Assembly (NCBI GenBank): GCA_031382215.1
Contig: JANMYQ010000054.1
Span: 1-64,000 of the forward strand
DNA: 64,000 nucleotides
Reading direction: 5' to 3'
Source: LGRD01 sp031382215
GTDB lineage: Bacteria > Pseudomonadota > Gammaproteobacteria > Burkholderiales > Burkholderiaceae_C
Shown: positions 55,798 to 64,000 of the stretch, piece after piece
How positions within the stretch are numbered: position 1 is the stretch's first letter
Layout: every line of letters starts with the position of its first letter
Notes under the pieces: model-generated
What the model was told of the DNA's origin: nothing
The model's database searches: none
The model's input: only the letters and a program-made list of their open reading frames with translations
Translations under genes and position numbers: made by a program

Positions 55798-56763
55798 TCA
55801 CCACTCCGGCGGGCAGTCCTTCAGGTTGGCCTTGGTGATTGCCGGGGTCTCGTACGTGACGAACTGGCCCTTCTTCGTGTTCTTGCCGGTCGCAGCCTCG
55901 TACAGAGCGCGTGCCGCCAGGCGGCCGAGCGTGCCGGGCTTGGTGCAGACCGAGCCGTCGAATTCGCCGTTCGCGATCGCATCGTTGCCAAGCTTGGAGC
56001 CGCCGCCAGTGGACACCAGCTTCACCTTCGAGTTGGCGGCCTTGATGGCGCGGGCGCAGCCCAGCGCCATGTCGTCTGCGTGGCTGAAGAACATGTCGAG
56101 GGCCGGGTTCGCCGTCATGATGTTCTGGCACACCGACTCGCCCTTGGCCGGCGTCCAGTCGGTCGGCTGCGAGGCGACGATTTCGTACTTCACCCCCGCC
56201 GTGTCGAGCGCCTTGCGGAAGCCTTCGGTGCGCTGGCGCACCACCGCGAAACCGGGCGCGCCCTCGACGATGCCGATCTTCGCGACCTTGCCCGTGGGCA
56301 GCAGCTTGGCGGCCAGTTCACCGGCGCGCTGCCCAGCGGCCACGTCGTCGGTGACGACCAAGGCGGTCAGCTTCGGGTTGACCTGGCGGATCTTGTCCGG
56401 GTCACCGATCACCGCGGCGGCGGCGACGAACGGGATCTTGGCGTCGGAGAGCTTGTCGACCCAGCCCACGGCCACGACCGCGTCGGTCGCGATCATCGCG
56501 ATGCCGTCGACCTTCTGCGCGATCAAATCGTCGATCGCATTGCCCTGGCGTTCGACACTGGAGCGCGGGTCGATCACGATGGCCTTGCAGCCGAGTTTCT
56601 TGCACTCCTCCTGGAAGCCTTTGCCCAGCGCCGCGTCGTAAGGGTACTGCATGCTGTTGGCGACGTATGCGATGGTGACGTCTTTCGCCGTGGCGGCGCC
56701 TGTGGCCATGGCCAGCGCCGCGGCGCTCACGGCCAGCCCGAGGGTCCTGGTGATCTTGTGCAT
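55798..56763 (-). CDS. Sugar ABC transporter periplasmic substrate-binding protein
   Basis: A 321-residue receptor of the RbsB/Peripla_BP_4 family: signal peptide ending TATA-K, then VTIAYVANSMQYPYDAALGKGF and a two-domain periplasmic fold with CKKLGCKAIVIDP. Four or more cysteines are present, more than usual in RbsB. ATG 56763 has GGAG eight bases upstream. It is the first gene of the transporter set (receptor, ATPase, permease) and lies 287 bp downstream of the preceding SDR gene. Confidence 0.9.
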   Translation of the reverse strand: MHKITRTLGLAVSAAALAMATGAATAKDVTIAYVANSMQYPYDAALGKGFQEECKKLGCKAIVIDPRSSVERQGNAIDDLIAQKVDGIAMIATDAVVAVGWVDKLSDAKIPFVAAAAVIGDPDKIRQVNPKLTALVVTDDVAAGQRAGELAAKLLPTGKVAKIGIVEGAPGFAVVRQRTEGFRKALDTAGVKYEIVASQPTDWTPAKGESVCQNIMTANPALDMFFSHADDMALGCARAIKAANSKVKLVSTGGGSKLGNDAIANGEFDGSVCTKPGTLGRLAARALYEAATGKNTKKGQFVTYETPAITKANLKDCPPEW

Positions 56764-56996
56764 CGAAGTCTCCTGTCGTTGATGATGGTCAAACCCGTTG
56801 GCAATGGGAGTGCGCATCCGGTGGCCAACCCGCCGGAGCGACCGTCTTGTCATTGCACGGAAGTCGGTTGGGCCTGCGGCGTCGCAGCAATGCGGCGCGT
56901 GATCTGCCCTGTGCCTGTCTCCGTACGCCTGCTATTGGCTGCAGGATCGAAGAGAAGTTTCGTCTCGCGCCCTGGTTAGGTCGAGTTGATTTTTGT

Positions 56997-57037
56997 GGGC
57001 CCTCAGGTAAGCCAAAGCTACGCTCACGAGGGCGCCC
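56997..57037 (-). terminator. Long imperfect stem-loop after the SDR gene
   Basis: GGGC-CCTC-GTAAGC and GCTCAC-GAGG-GCCC pair with small bulges across a 9-nt loop, the single mismatch being a G-U pair in the minus-strand RNA. It begins 14 nt after the SDR stop. The run following it on the minus strand is A-rich, so it is not a standard intrinsic terminator; it may protect the upstream mRNA 3' end or separate the receptor transcript. Confidence 0.35.
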
Positions 57038-57050
57038 CAAAACCCTGCAA

Positions 57051-57830
57051 TCAGATGCCCGAGGTCTGCCCGCCGTCGACCACCATGGCGTGGCCCGTGA
57101 CGAAGCCCGCCTCCTCGGAGCACAGCCACAGCACCGTGGCCGCGATCTCCTCCGGACGGCCCATGCGCCCGATCGGCTCCTGGGCGATCACGCGCGCGCG
57201 GCCCTCTGGCGTGCCGAGGGTGAAGCGTTCGATCATCTCGGTATCGATGATGCCGGGGCACAACGCGTTGACGCGGATGTTCAAGGCGGCGTTCTCGAGC
57301 GCGGCCACCTTGCTGATCGCCGTGACGCCGAACTTCGCCGCGCAATAGGCCGACTGGCCGCGGATCGCCATCACGCCTGCCCCCGACGAGGTGTTGACGA
57401 TCGCGCCGCCGCCGTTCTTGAGCATCAGAGGGATCTGATGTTTCATGCACAGGAACACACTGCGCAGGTTGATGCGCAGCACACGGTCCCATTCGTCTTC
57501 GTCCAGGTCGGCGAGCGGCGCCACCGGTTGCTCGACGCCGGCGTTGTTGAAGGCCGCGTCGAGCCGGCCGAAAGCCGCGATCCCGGCGTCGAGCGTGCGG
57601 CGCACGTCGTCGCCGTTCGTGACATCGCAGCGCTGGGCCAGTGCCCGGCCGCCGGCCTCCTCGATGCGGTGCACGGTCTCCTGGTTCGCGGCCTCGGCGA
57701 TGTCGGCGGCAATCACGCTCGCACCCTCGCGGGCGAAGGCCAGTGCCGTGGCGCGGCCGATGCCGCTGCCGGCGCCGCTGACAAAAGCCACCTTGCCGGC
57801 GTAGCGCCGGCTTGTCGTCGAAAAGCCCAT
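57051..57830 (-). CDS. Short-chain dehydrogenase/reductase
   Basis: A 259-residue SDR with SGAGSGIG (residues 18-25), NNAGVEQP, NTSSGAG and YCAAK, and the end GHAMVVDGGQTSGI. It follows the aldehyde dehydrogenase gene by 24 bp. Its sequence style is the glucose-1-dehydrogenase/FabG-like group; substrate unknown. Confidence 0.88.
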   Translation of the reverse strand: MGFSTTSRRYAGKVAFVSGAGSGIGRATALAFAREGASVIAADIAEAANQETVHRIEEAGGRALAQRCDVTNGDDVRRTLDAGIAAFGRLDAAFNNAGVEQPVAPLADLDEDEWDRVLRINLRSVFLCMKHQIPLMLKNGGGAIVNTSSGAGVMAIRGQSAYCAAKFGVTAISKVAALENAALNIRVNALCPGIIDTEMIERFTLGTPEGRARVIAQEPIGRMGRPEEIAATVLWLCSEEAGFVTGHAMVVDGGQTSGI

Positions 57831-57854
57831 GCCGTTCTCCTGTCGCAGACGAAA

Positions 57855-59291
57855 TCAGGCCGCTGCGGGCGGCATCGGGAAGCCCATCATCGCCTTCACC
57901 TCAAGGTATTCCTCGAGGCCGAACGGTCCCATCTCCCGGCCGTTGCCCGAGCGCTTGTAGCCCCCCATCGGCGCCATCGGGTTGCTCGCCACGCCATTGA
58001 GAAAAACGCGCCCGGCGCGCAAGCGCCGGCCGATCGCGGTGCCGCGCGCCGGATCGCCGGAGAACACGTAGCCGCCGAGGCCGTAGGGCGTGCCGTTGGC
58101 GATCTCGATCGCCTCGTCCTCGTTGCGGTAGGTGAGTACCGAAAGGACCGGGCCAAAGATCTCTTCCTGCGCGATCGTCATCGTCGGTTTCACGTCGACG
58201 AAGATCGTTGGCCGAACGAAGTAGCCCGTCGTCAGCCCCTCTGGCCGCCCGAGGCCTCCGCACAGCAGCCGCGCGCCTTCGTCGAGGCCGATCTGGATGT
58301 AGCGCTGCACGCGCTCGAACTGCGCCTTGTTGACGACCGGGCCCATCGTCGTGGCCACACTCAGCGGGTCACCGACGTGCACCTTCCTCACCGCCGCGGC
58401 AAGCCTCTCCGACACCGCACCGATCTGCGACTCGTGCACCAGCATGCGCGTTGGCGCGTGGCACGACTGGCCGCTGTTGGTGAACGCGCGCGTCACGTTC
58501 CATTCGGCGGCCGCCGCCAAGTCCGCATCGGGCAGCACGATGTTGGCCGACTTGCCGCCGAGTTCGAGTGCCACGCGCTTGACCGTGGCCGCCGCCGCCT
58601 CGGTGATCTGCACGCCGGCCCGCGTGGAGCCGGTGAACGAAATGCAATCGACGTCCGGGTGTCGGCAGATCGCATTGCCGACGGTCGGGCCGTCGCCGTG
58701 GACGAGGTTGAACACGCCCGGCGGCACGCCGGCCTCCGCGAGGATCTCGGTCACGAGGTGCGCCGTCATCGGCGTGAACTCGCTCGGCTTGAGCACCATC
58801 GTGCAGCCGGCCGCCAGCGCATAGGCGCCCTTGGTGGCGAGCAACTGCGCGGGCCAGTTCCAGGCTGTGATCAGGCCGCAGACGCCGATCGCCTCGCGGC
58901 GCACCAGGTTCGGTCCGAGCACGTGCTCGAAGCGGTAGTCGCGCAAGGTCGCATGCGCTGCCTTGAAGCCGTCGATCGCGTTGCTCACCATGCCCTTGTT
59001 GCTGCGCGGCGAGCCCAGCTCCGCGGTGATGGTGTCCAGCACCTCGGCCTCGCGCGCCTCGAAGCGCGCGACGATGCGATCGAGCAGCGCCAGCCGCTCC
59101 GCCACGGAGGTGTCAGCGAACGCGGGGAAGGCCTGGCGCGCGGCCTGCACGGCGGCGTCCACGTCTTCCACGCTGGCGCTGCGGAAGGTGGCGATCGGCC
59201 GCTCGGTGGCCGGGTTGACGAGTTCGAAGGTCTTGCTGCCGCGAGGTTCGACCCACTGGCCGCCGATGTAGCTCTTGCCGAAGTTGTTCAT
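57855..59291 (-). CDS. NAD(P)-dependent aldehyde dehydrogenase
   Basis: A 478-residue aldehyde dehydrogenase. The general base is E243 (LELGGKSAN), the catalytic thiol C277 (NSGQSCHAPTR), and the cofactor region includes ITAWNWPAQLL and FTGSTRAG. The C-terminal GGYKRSGNGREMGPFGLEEYLEVK is typical. It is closest to the broad-range aldehyde dehydrogenases of catabolic operons. It lies 22 bp after the isomerase-like gene. Confidence 0.92.
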   Translation of the reverse strand: MNNFGKSYIGGQWVEPRGSKTFELVNPATERPIATFRSASVEDVDAAVQAARQAFPAFADTSVAERLALLDRIVARFEAREAEVLDTITAELGSPRSNKGMVSNAIDGFKAAHATLRDYRFEHVLGPNLVRREAIGVCGLITAWNWPAQLLATKGAYALAAGCTMVLKPSEFTPMTAHLVTEILAEAGVPPGVFNLVHGDGPTVGNAICRHPDVDCISFTGSTRAGVQITEAAAATVKRVALELGGKSANIVLPDADLAAAAEWNVTRAFTNSGQSCHAPTRMLVHESQIGAVSERLAAAVRKVHVGDPLSVATTMGPVVNKAQFERVQRYIQIGLDEGARLLCGGLGRPEGLTTGYFVRPTIFVDVKPTMTIAQEEIFGPVLSVLTYRNEDEAIEIANGTPYGLGGYVFSGDPARGTAIGRRLRAGRVFLNGVASNPMAPMGGYKRSGNGREMGPFGLEEYLEVKAMMGFPMPPAAA

Positions 59292-59313
59292 GTGCGATGG
59301 AGGATGGAAAGGG

Positions 59314-60147
59314 TCAAGGGGTCGCCCAGCCGGCCGCCTGCAAGCGGCGGACGCTGAGCTCGATCTGGGTGTCGGGGTCCGGGTCGATGATCTCGAGCAC
59401 GGGGCGCCGCGTGTGGCCGATGGCCGCCAGGGTCGTGGGAATCGCGGCGAAGTCGACCGTGCCCAGTCCCACGGCGTCGTGGCGGTAGACGGCCTGCGTG
59501 GTGTCGGACAGGTGCACGACCTGCAGCCGCCGTGCGCAAAGGCGCAGCGCCGCGCCGATGTCTTCGCGCACGAAGTGGCCGTTCGCGACGTCGTAGACCA
59601 TGCCGATGTTCGCGTGGCCGCAGGTGTCGAGCGCGTCCAGCAGTTCCGCGGCGCCGGGGAGGAACGCGAACGGCATGTTCTCCACCACGATCGACGTGCC
59701 CGCGCGGGCCGCCAGCGGCACCAGTTCGTCGAGCGCGCGGAAGAAGTGGCCGAGCATCTGCGCTCTCGGCATCGGCAGCAGCGGGTTGGCCTTGCCCGGC
59801 CCGAGCACCACGGCCTGCGCGCCGATGTCGCCGGCCAGCACGATGAACTGGCACAGCAGGCCGAGCGTCATCGCGCGCATCTCGGCGGTGGCCGCGGCAA
59901 TGTTCAGGTCGACATTGGGCATGTTGACCGTGCGGATCGCGAGGCCCTCGCCGGCCATCCGGTCACGCCAATCGCGGCGCTGCGCGGCGTCGGTCTCGGC
60001 GGGCCACAGGTGACCCGGGTACATCATCAACTCGAATTCACGGTGGCCGCGCGCGGCCAGCCCCTGCACGCAATCGCTCGCGCGCGTGTGCAGCGTGTAG
60101 GAGTAGGTGTTGACGGCAAACGCCGCATTGCCGGAGGTCGTGTCCAT
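59314..60147 (-). CDS. Sugar phosphate isomerase/epimerase-like TIM-barrel protein
   Basis: A 277-residue protein of the AP-endonuclease-2/xylose-isomerase-like TIM superfamily. Metal-binding segments are IVVENMPFAFLPG (Glu), IGMVYDVANGHF (Asp), VVHLSDTTQ (His/Asp) and the terminal PVLEIIDPDPD (Glu). ATG 60147 is chosen because it starts a compact family-like N-terminus (NAAFAVNTYSYT). Epimerase, isomerase or dehydratase activity on a sugar or keto acid is possible. Confidence 0.82.
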   Translation of the reverse strand: MDTTSGNAAFAVNTYSYTLHTRASDCVQGLAARGHREFELMMYPGHLWPAETDAAQRRDWRDRMAGEGLAIRTVNMPNVDLNIAAATAEMRAMTLGLLCQFIVLAGDIGAQAVVLGPGKANPLLPMPRAQMLGHFFRALDELVPLAARAGTSIVVENMPFAFLPGAAELLDALDTCGHANIGMVYDVANGHFVREDIGAALRLCARRLQVVHLSDTTQAVYRHDAVGLGTVDFAAIPTTLAAIGHTRRPVLEIIDPDPDTQIELSVRRLQAAGWATP

Positions 60148-60166
60148 CTTGGAGTGGCCGGTGTGC

Positions 60167-61462
60167 TCAGTCGAGCACGGCCGGCACGTCGCTCTGGTGC
60201 TTGCTCGGCTTGCCCGCCGCCGGCTTGAGCGCACCGAAGGCGCCGATACCTTCGAGCCGCTCGATCTGCTGCGCGGACATCTGCAGGTGCTCGCGCAGCA
60301 CCGCATCGCGCTGCTCACCCAGGCGCGGGACCCGCAGCGCATGGGCCGGCTTCTCCATCCACGCGGTGTTGGCAGGCAGCGTGAAGCTGCCGCCGAAGCC
60401 GTCGTCCACGTCCCACAGCGCGCCGCGCTCGCGCAGATAGTCATCGTCGACGACTTCCTGCATGCTGCGGATCGAAGCCACCGGCACATCGGCGTCGACG
60501 AGCTTCGCGGTGATCTCTGCACGGGTGTGCGCGCGTGTGAAGGCTTCGGTGATCTCGTGCACCTCGCGCTGGCGCTTCGCCCGCTCGGCGTAGGTGGCGT
60601 AGCGCGGGTCGGTGCCGAGTTCGGGCTGGCCCATCGCGACGCACAGCCGGCGCCAGAAGTCGTCGCGGTTGCAGCCCAGGTTGACCGCGCCGTCGGACGC
60701 CGGAAAGGCACCGTAGGGAATGCCGTGGAAGCTGTTGGAGCCGCTGAAGTTCGACTGCGTCTTGGCCTCCACCTGCACACGGCCCATCGCGACCGACACC
60801 ATCGGCAGCATGCATTCGACCAGGCCCAGGTCGAGCAATTTGCCGGTGCCGTGGCGATCCTGGTTGCGCAGTGCGAGCAGGATCGCTGCGTGCGCCGACA
60901 CCGCGGCGGTGATGTCACCGAGCGCGAAGCCGCACCACACCGGGTTGCCGGAATGGTCGCGCGTCAAGCCGGTGGCGCCGGACATCGCCTCGGCGACGAT
61001 CGCCAGACCCGCCCGATCGGCATAGTCACCCGCATCGTCCATGCCGAAGCCCGAGATCGACGCGACCACCAGCCGCGGGTAGCGCTCGTGCAGCGCCTTC
61101 GGGTGCAGGCCCAGGCGCTCGAGCGCCGACGCCCGCATGTTCGTGACGAACACGTCGGCGCCCGCTATCAGCCGCACCATCAACTCGGCGCCCTCGGCGT
61201 TCTTCAGGTCGAGCACGATGCTGTGCTTGCCTCGGTTCAATGAGGCGTAGTAGGCGGTGACATCGCCTTCCGGCGTGCGCCGGGCCGGCTCACGATGGCG
61301 CGTCAATTCGCCGCCGGGCGGCTCGACCTTGATCACCGTGGCGCCCTCGTCGGCCAGCATCTGGCAGCAGTAAGGCCCCGCGATCAAGTGGGACAGTTCG
61401 ACCACCTTGATGCCTTCCAGGGGTGACGGCGCGGATTGGCTGCTGCTCATCGGACGGACCAT
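60167..61462 (-). CDS. CoA-transferase family III (CaiB/BaiF)
   Basis: A 431-residue family III CoA-transferase. Diagnostic segments: VVELSHLIAGPYCCQMLADEGATVIKVEPPGG, NRGKHSIVLDLKN, ERLGLHPKALHERYPRLVVASISGFG and the DYADRAG block near the catalytic Asp. These enzymes move CoA between carboxylic acids, suggesting that the pathway handles an organic acid. ATG 61462 or ATG 61450 may be used; neither has a good ribosome site. A GTTCGCCTAAC palindrome is 74 bp upstream. Confidence 0.9.
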   Translation of the reverse strand: MVRPMSSSQSAPSPLEGIKVVELSHLIAGPYCCQMLADEGATVIKVEPPGGELTRHREPARRTPEGDVTAYYASLNRGKHSIVLDLKNAEGAELMVRLIAGADVFVTNMRASALERLGLHPKALHERYPRLVVASISGFGMDDAGDYADRAGLAIVAEAMSGATGLTRDHSGNPVWCGFALGDITAAVSAHAAILLALRNQDRHGTGKLLDLGLVECMLPMVSVAMGRVQVEAKTQSNFSGSNSFHGIPYGAFPASDGAVNLGCNRDDFWRRLCVAMGQPELGTDPRYATYAERAKRQREVHEITEAFTRAHTRAEITAKLVDADVPVASIRSMQEVVDDDYLRERGALWDVDDGFGGSFTLPANTAWMEKPAHALRVPRLGEQRDAVLREHLQMSAQQIERLEGIGAFGALKPAAGKPSKHQSDVPAVLD

Positions 61463-61535
61463 TCGTTGGGGGTGAGGGAATTCTCGGGAGCGGACACCGA
61501 GGCGTCGAGTCGGCTTTATTGGCGGGGACGGTAAG

Positions 61536-61546
61536 TTCGCCTAACG
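61536..61546. promoter_or_regulatory. GTTnGnCnAAC palindrome, copy 3
   Basis: GTTCGCCTAAC lies in the 203-bp gap between the Bug receptor gene and the CoA-transferase gene, 74 bp before the latter. It is an exact match to GTTnGnCnAAC, as is copy 1. Confidence 0.4.
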
Positions 61547-61665
61547 TGGCCTTGGTCGAGCTTGAACTTCTTGCCGACTCACCGGCGCTGGACTTTCGAA
61601 GTCGGCATCACTTTGGTACGGGGTGTTTGTCATCGTGGGGCCAGTCATCTGCTTCAGACTTTCAG

Positions 61666-62634
61666 TCAGCCACCTTCCAGACTCAGCTTGCGTTCCTCGA
61701 CCACGCGCTTGAGCTGGGTGTATTCCGCGGCGATGTCGGCGCCGTACTGTTCCGGCGTGCCGCCAACGACGAGCGCACCGCTCTCCTCGATGCGCTGGCG
61801 CACTGCGGGGTCGTCGAGGGCGGCACGCTCGGCCGCGTTGATCTTGCGCACCACGTCGGGGGCCATGTCCTTCGGGCCGACGATTCCAAAGACCGACATG
61901 CGGTTCATGCCCGGCAACCCGACTTCGGCGAGCGTGGGCGTGTCCGGCAGCGCAGCCAGCCGCTTCGGTGCGGCCACCACGATCGGTAGCAGCTTGCCGG
62001 CCTTGATGAAGGCCTGTGCCGAGGGCAGCGCGTCCATGATGATCTGCACCTGACCGCCGACCGCGTCGTTCAGCGCAGGTCCGGCGCCCCGGTAAGGGAT
62101 GTGCGTGACGAACACGCCGGTCTGGCTCTTGAACGTTTCCATCTGCAGGTGGCTGATGCCACCGACACCGGACGACGCATACGAATAGCGGCCCGGGCTG
62201 CGCTTGAGTTGGGCGACGAAGCCGGCATATTCCTTCGCGGGGAAACTCGGGTGAACGGCAATCACGGTCGGCGTGGCCGCGACGCTGGCCACGGCGGTCA
62301 GGTCCGCCGGCCGGTACGGTGCCTTTGGCGAAATGGCGGGGTTGGCGGCGGTCGTCGACGGTGTGGCCATCGCGAGCGTGTTGCCGTCGGGCGCGGCGCG
62401 CAGCACCTCCATCGTGCCGGTGACACCGCCGCCGCCGGGCTTGTTCTCGATCACGACCGTCTGGCCGAGACTGCGGCCCATGCCCGGGGCGATGATGCGC
62501 GCGAGCACGTCGGTCGTGCCGCCGGGCGCAAATGGCACGACGAAGCGCAGCGGCTTGGTCGTGTCCTGCGCCAGGGCTGCCGGCGCGCCGGCCACGAGGG
62601 CGGCAGCGGCCGGCCAATGAAGGATGCGGCTCAT
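61666..62634 (-). CDS. Bug family (TctC-like) periplasmic solute-binding protein
   Basis: A 322-residue receptor of the Bordetella-uptake-gene family. Signal peptide to about ALAQ, then the diagnostic PLRFVVPFAPGGTTDVLARI, VVIENKPGGGGVTGT and YASSGVGGISHLQMETFKSQTG. Family members bind carboxylates and normally serve a TctAB permease; no tctA or tctB is seen here, as is common for the many orphan Bug proteins of Burkholderiales. Confidence 0.92.
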   Translation of the reverse strand: MSRILHWPAAAALVAGAPAALAQDTTKPLRFVVPFAPGGTTDVLARIIAPGMGRSLGQTVVIENKPGGGGVTGTMEVLRAAPDGNTLAMATPSTTAANPAISPKAPYRPADLTAVASVAATPTVIAVHPSFPAKEYAGFVAQLKRSPGRYSYASSGVGGISHLQMETFKSQTGVFVTHIPYRGAGPALNDAVGGQVQIIMDALPSAQAFIKAGKLLPIVVAAPKRLAALPDTPTLAEVGLPGMNRMSVFGIVGPKDMAPDVVRKINAAERAALDDPAVRQRIEESGALVVGGTPEQYGADIAAEYTQLKRVVEERKLSLEGG

Positions 62635-62676
62635 GAATGTGTTGTCCTGGGATGTCTTCAGGCGGGCGCACTGGCG

Positions 62677-63708
62677 TCAGAACAGGAACGCGCCCTTGCC
62701 GGTGGATTGGGTGTCGAACAGCCGGTAGGCCTCCTCGGCCTGGTCGAGCCGCCAGCGGTGCGTGAACAGGCGGTCGACCGCCAGGCCGCGCTCGACGACG
62801 AACCGGGCGCAGTCGGCCTGGCCCACGGTGGACATGGTGTAAGACGTCATCACCGTCACCTGGCGGTCGAGCAGGGCGCGCGTCTCGAGCGTCAGGCTCG
62901 CACCGATGCCGACCAGCGCGATGCGCCCCCACACCGCCACCGCGCCGACGGCCGCGGCCGCCGCCTGCGACGATCCGGAAGTCTCGACGACCGCCTCGAC
63001 GCCTTCGCTCTGGGTCAGATCGCGCAGCGCCGCGACCACGTCGCCCTCGCGCGGGTTGACCACGGCATGTGCGCCGAAGGATCGTGCGAGTGCGAGCCGC
63101 TCGGCGTCGATGTCGATCGCGATCACGCGGGCGCCTTGCGCCACCGCCAGCATCGTGGCCGACAGCCCGACCGGCCCCTGGCCGAACACGGCCAGCGTCT
63201 CGTCGCCGCGCAACTGCAGGCGCTCGAGCGCGCCCCAGGCGGTGCCGGTGCCGCAAGCGATTGCCGCACCCGCCTCAAAGCTCAGCGCATCGTGCAAGGG
63301 CACGAGCGTGTCCGCGCGCACCTTGATGTAGGGGGCGTGCGCGCCGTGCGCGTTGCTTGAATAGACAACGCGCGTGGCCGGCTTGCACAGCTGCGGCCAG
63401 CCAGTGCGGCAGTGGCGGCAGGTGGCGCAGCCGTGGTAGTGGTGGACCATCACGCGGTCACCCGGCCGGGCGACGTGATCCGGCACGCCCGGCCCCACGG
63501 CCGCCAAGATGCCCGCGGGTTCGTGACCCCCGATGAAGCGACGATCCGGTGCGATGGCAGGGTCGAACGGAGCGCGGTAGGGATGCAGGTCGCTGCCGCA
63601 CATGCCCGAAGCCTTCACCTGCACGATCACTTCGCCGTGCGAGGGCACCGGGTCGGCCACGTCGATGGTCGCGAGGCGCCGATCACCGAGGAAGGCGAGT
63701 CCTTTCAT
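62677..63708 (-). CDS. Zinc-dependent alcohol dehydrogenase
   Basis: A 343-residue medium-chain dehydrogenase. Catalytic zinc ligands: Cys in SGMCGSDLHPY and the GGHEPAG motif. Structural zinc: the four Cys of CATCRHCRTGWPQLC. The nucleotide motif is VFGQGPVGLSATMLA with IDIDAERL. It is similar to sorbitol/threonine dehydrogenase-like enzymes. It lies 15 bp after the partial aldehyde dehydrogenase gene. Confidence 0.92.
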   Translation of the reverse strand: MKGLAFLGDRRLATIDVADPVPSHGEVIVQVKASGMCGSDLHPYRAPFDPAIAPDRRFIGGHEPAGILAAVGPGVPDHVARPGDRVMVHHYHGCATCRHCRTGWPQLCKPATRVVYSSNAHGAHAPYIKVRADTLVPLHDALSFEAGAAIACGTGTAWGALERLQLRGDETLAVFGQGPVGLSATMLAVAQGARVIAIDIDAERLALARSFGAHAVVNPREGDVVAALRDLTQSEGVEAVVETSGSSQAAAAAVGAVAVWGRIALVGIGASLTLETRALLDRQVTVMTSYTMSTVGQADCARFVVERGLAVDRLFTHRWRLDQAEEAYRLFDTQSTGKGAFLF

Positions 63709-63723
63709 GTCGAGGCTCGTCGC

Positions 63724-64000
63724 TCAGCCGTCGATGTTCATGTACACGGCCTTGCGGCACAGGAAGCTCTCGACGTGCTCGGTGCTGCCCTTCCAGCCGT
63801 AGCCGCTCGACTTCACGCCACCGAAGCCGACGGCCGGGTCGACCATGCCGTAGCAGTTGACCCACACGGTGCCCGAGCGGATGCCCTGGGACACGCGGTG
63901 CGCGGTGGAGAGGCTGCGTGTCCACACGCCGCCGCCCAGGCCGTACTCGGTGTCGTTGGCGAGCCGGAGAACCTCATCGACCGTGTCGAACGGGATCACC
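63724..64000 (-). CDS. Aldehyde dehydrogenase, C-terminal part
   Basis: Only the last 91 codons are inside the window. The sequence IPFDTVDEVLRLANDTEYGLGGGVWTRS... and VNCYGMVDPAVGFGGVKSSGYG are the C-terminal dehydrogenase and oligomerisation segments of the betaine/phenylacetaldehyde dehydrogenase type. It is a second aldehyde dehydrogenase of the cluster, distinct from the one at 57.9 kb. Confidence 0.88.
   Translation of the reverse strand, partial: VIPFDTVDEVLRLANDTEYGLGGGVWTRSLSTAHRVSQGIRSGTVWVNCYGMVDPAVGFGGVKSSGYGWKGSTEHVESFLCRKAVYMNIDG

Overview
The window is about 67-68% G+C and reads as a chromosomal segment of a betaproteobacterium of the order Burkholderiales, most likely the Rubrivivax/Leptothrix/Ideonella-like or comamonad group. 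Pointers are a PhaP phasin with a PhaR-type promoter, an assimilatory sulfate operon of Burkholderiales type (tauE-like exporter, cysI, DUF934, cysH, cysD, cysN, cobA), a Bug-family solute receptor, and comEC/ridA/dsbB as ordinary core genes. The genus is inferred, not proven.

Layout. 0-6.6 kb: start of a circularly permuted ATP-grasp gene, a small unknown gene, comEC, then ridA-dsbB-MFS transporter and an orphan ribbon-helix-helix antitoxin. 6.7-15.7 kb: a WD40/caspase-like protease gene followed 47 bp later by a very large lipoprotein gene (10 tandem repeats of about 84 residues plus 14 propeller blades). 16-23 kb: a minus-strand Liv-type ABC transporter whose receptor gene is separated from the permease genes by two large structured repeats; the operon ends with a threonate-type dehydrogenase and a hydroxypyruvate-isomerase-like gene. 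23-33 kb: a secreted lipase-like protein, two multiheme cytochromes c, a GH19 muramidase/chitinase with a histone-H1-like tail, a D-2-hydroxyacid dehydrogenase, an NhaD-like antiporter, a nitroreductase and a histone-deacetylase-like hydrolase. 33-35 kb: phasin and a patatin-like lipoprotein. 35-43.5 kb: sulfate assimilation operon, ferredoxin and a ferredoxin-NADP reductase-like flavoprotein. 43.5-46.7 kb: a glycosyltransferase and an asparagine-synthase-like amidotransferase. 46.9-49.3 kb: a TPP riboswitch leading a TonB-dependent receptor, then tRNA-Asn. 49.5-64 kb: a catabolic cluster of short-chain dehydrogenases, a lactonase-like protein, a ribose-type ABC transporter, aldehyde and alcohol dehydrogenases, a sugar isomerase/epimerase, a CoA-transferase and a Bug receptor; its substrate cannot be read from the sequence.

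How the parts work together. The sulfate operon gives a complete route: CysDN makes APS, CysH (iron-sulfur type) reduces it to sulfite, CysI reduces sulfite to sulfide, and CobA starts siroheme for CysI. The riboswitch implies that the TonB receptor takes up thiamin or a precursor. The promoter regions of the catabolic cluster share a palindrome, GTTnGnCnAAC, that could be the site of one local regulator.

Most unusual observations: (1) an in-frame hairpin-rich insertion inside cysH that leaves two copies of the catalytic ECGLH motif; (2) two head-to-head structured repeats inside the Liv-type operon whose shared stem shows compensatory base changes; (3) the repeat and double-propeller architecture of the giant lipoprotein beside a caspase-like gene; (4) the GH19-histone-H1-like fusion; (5) twin operators flanking the phasin promoter.
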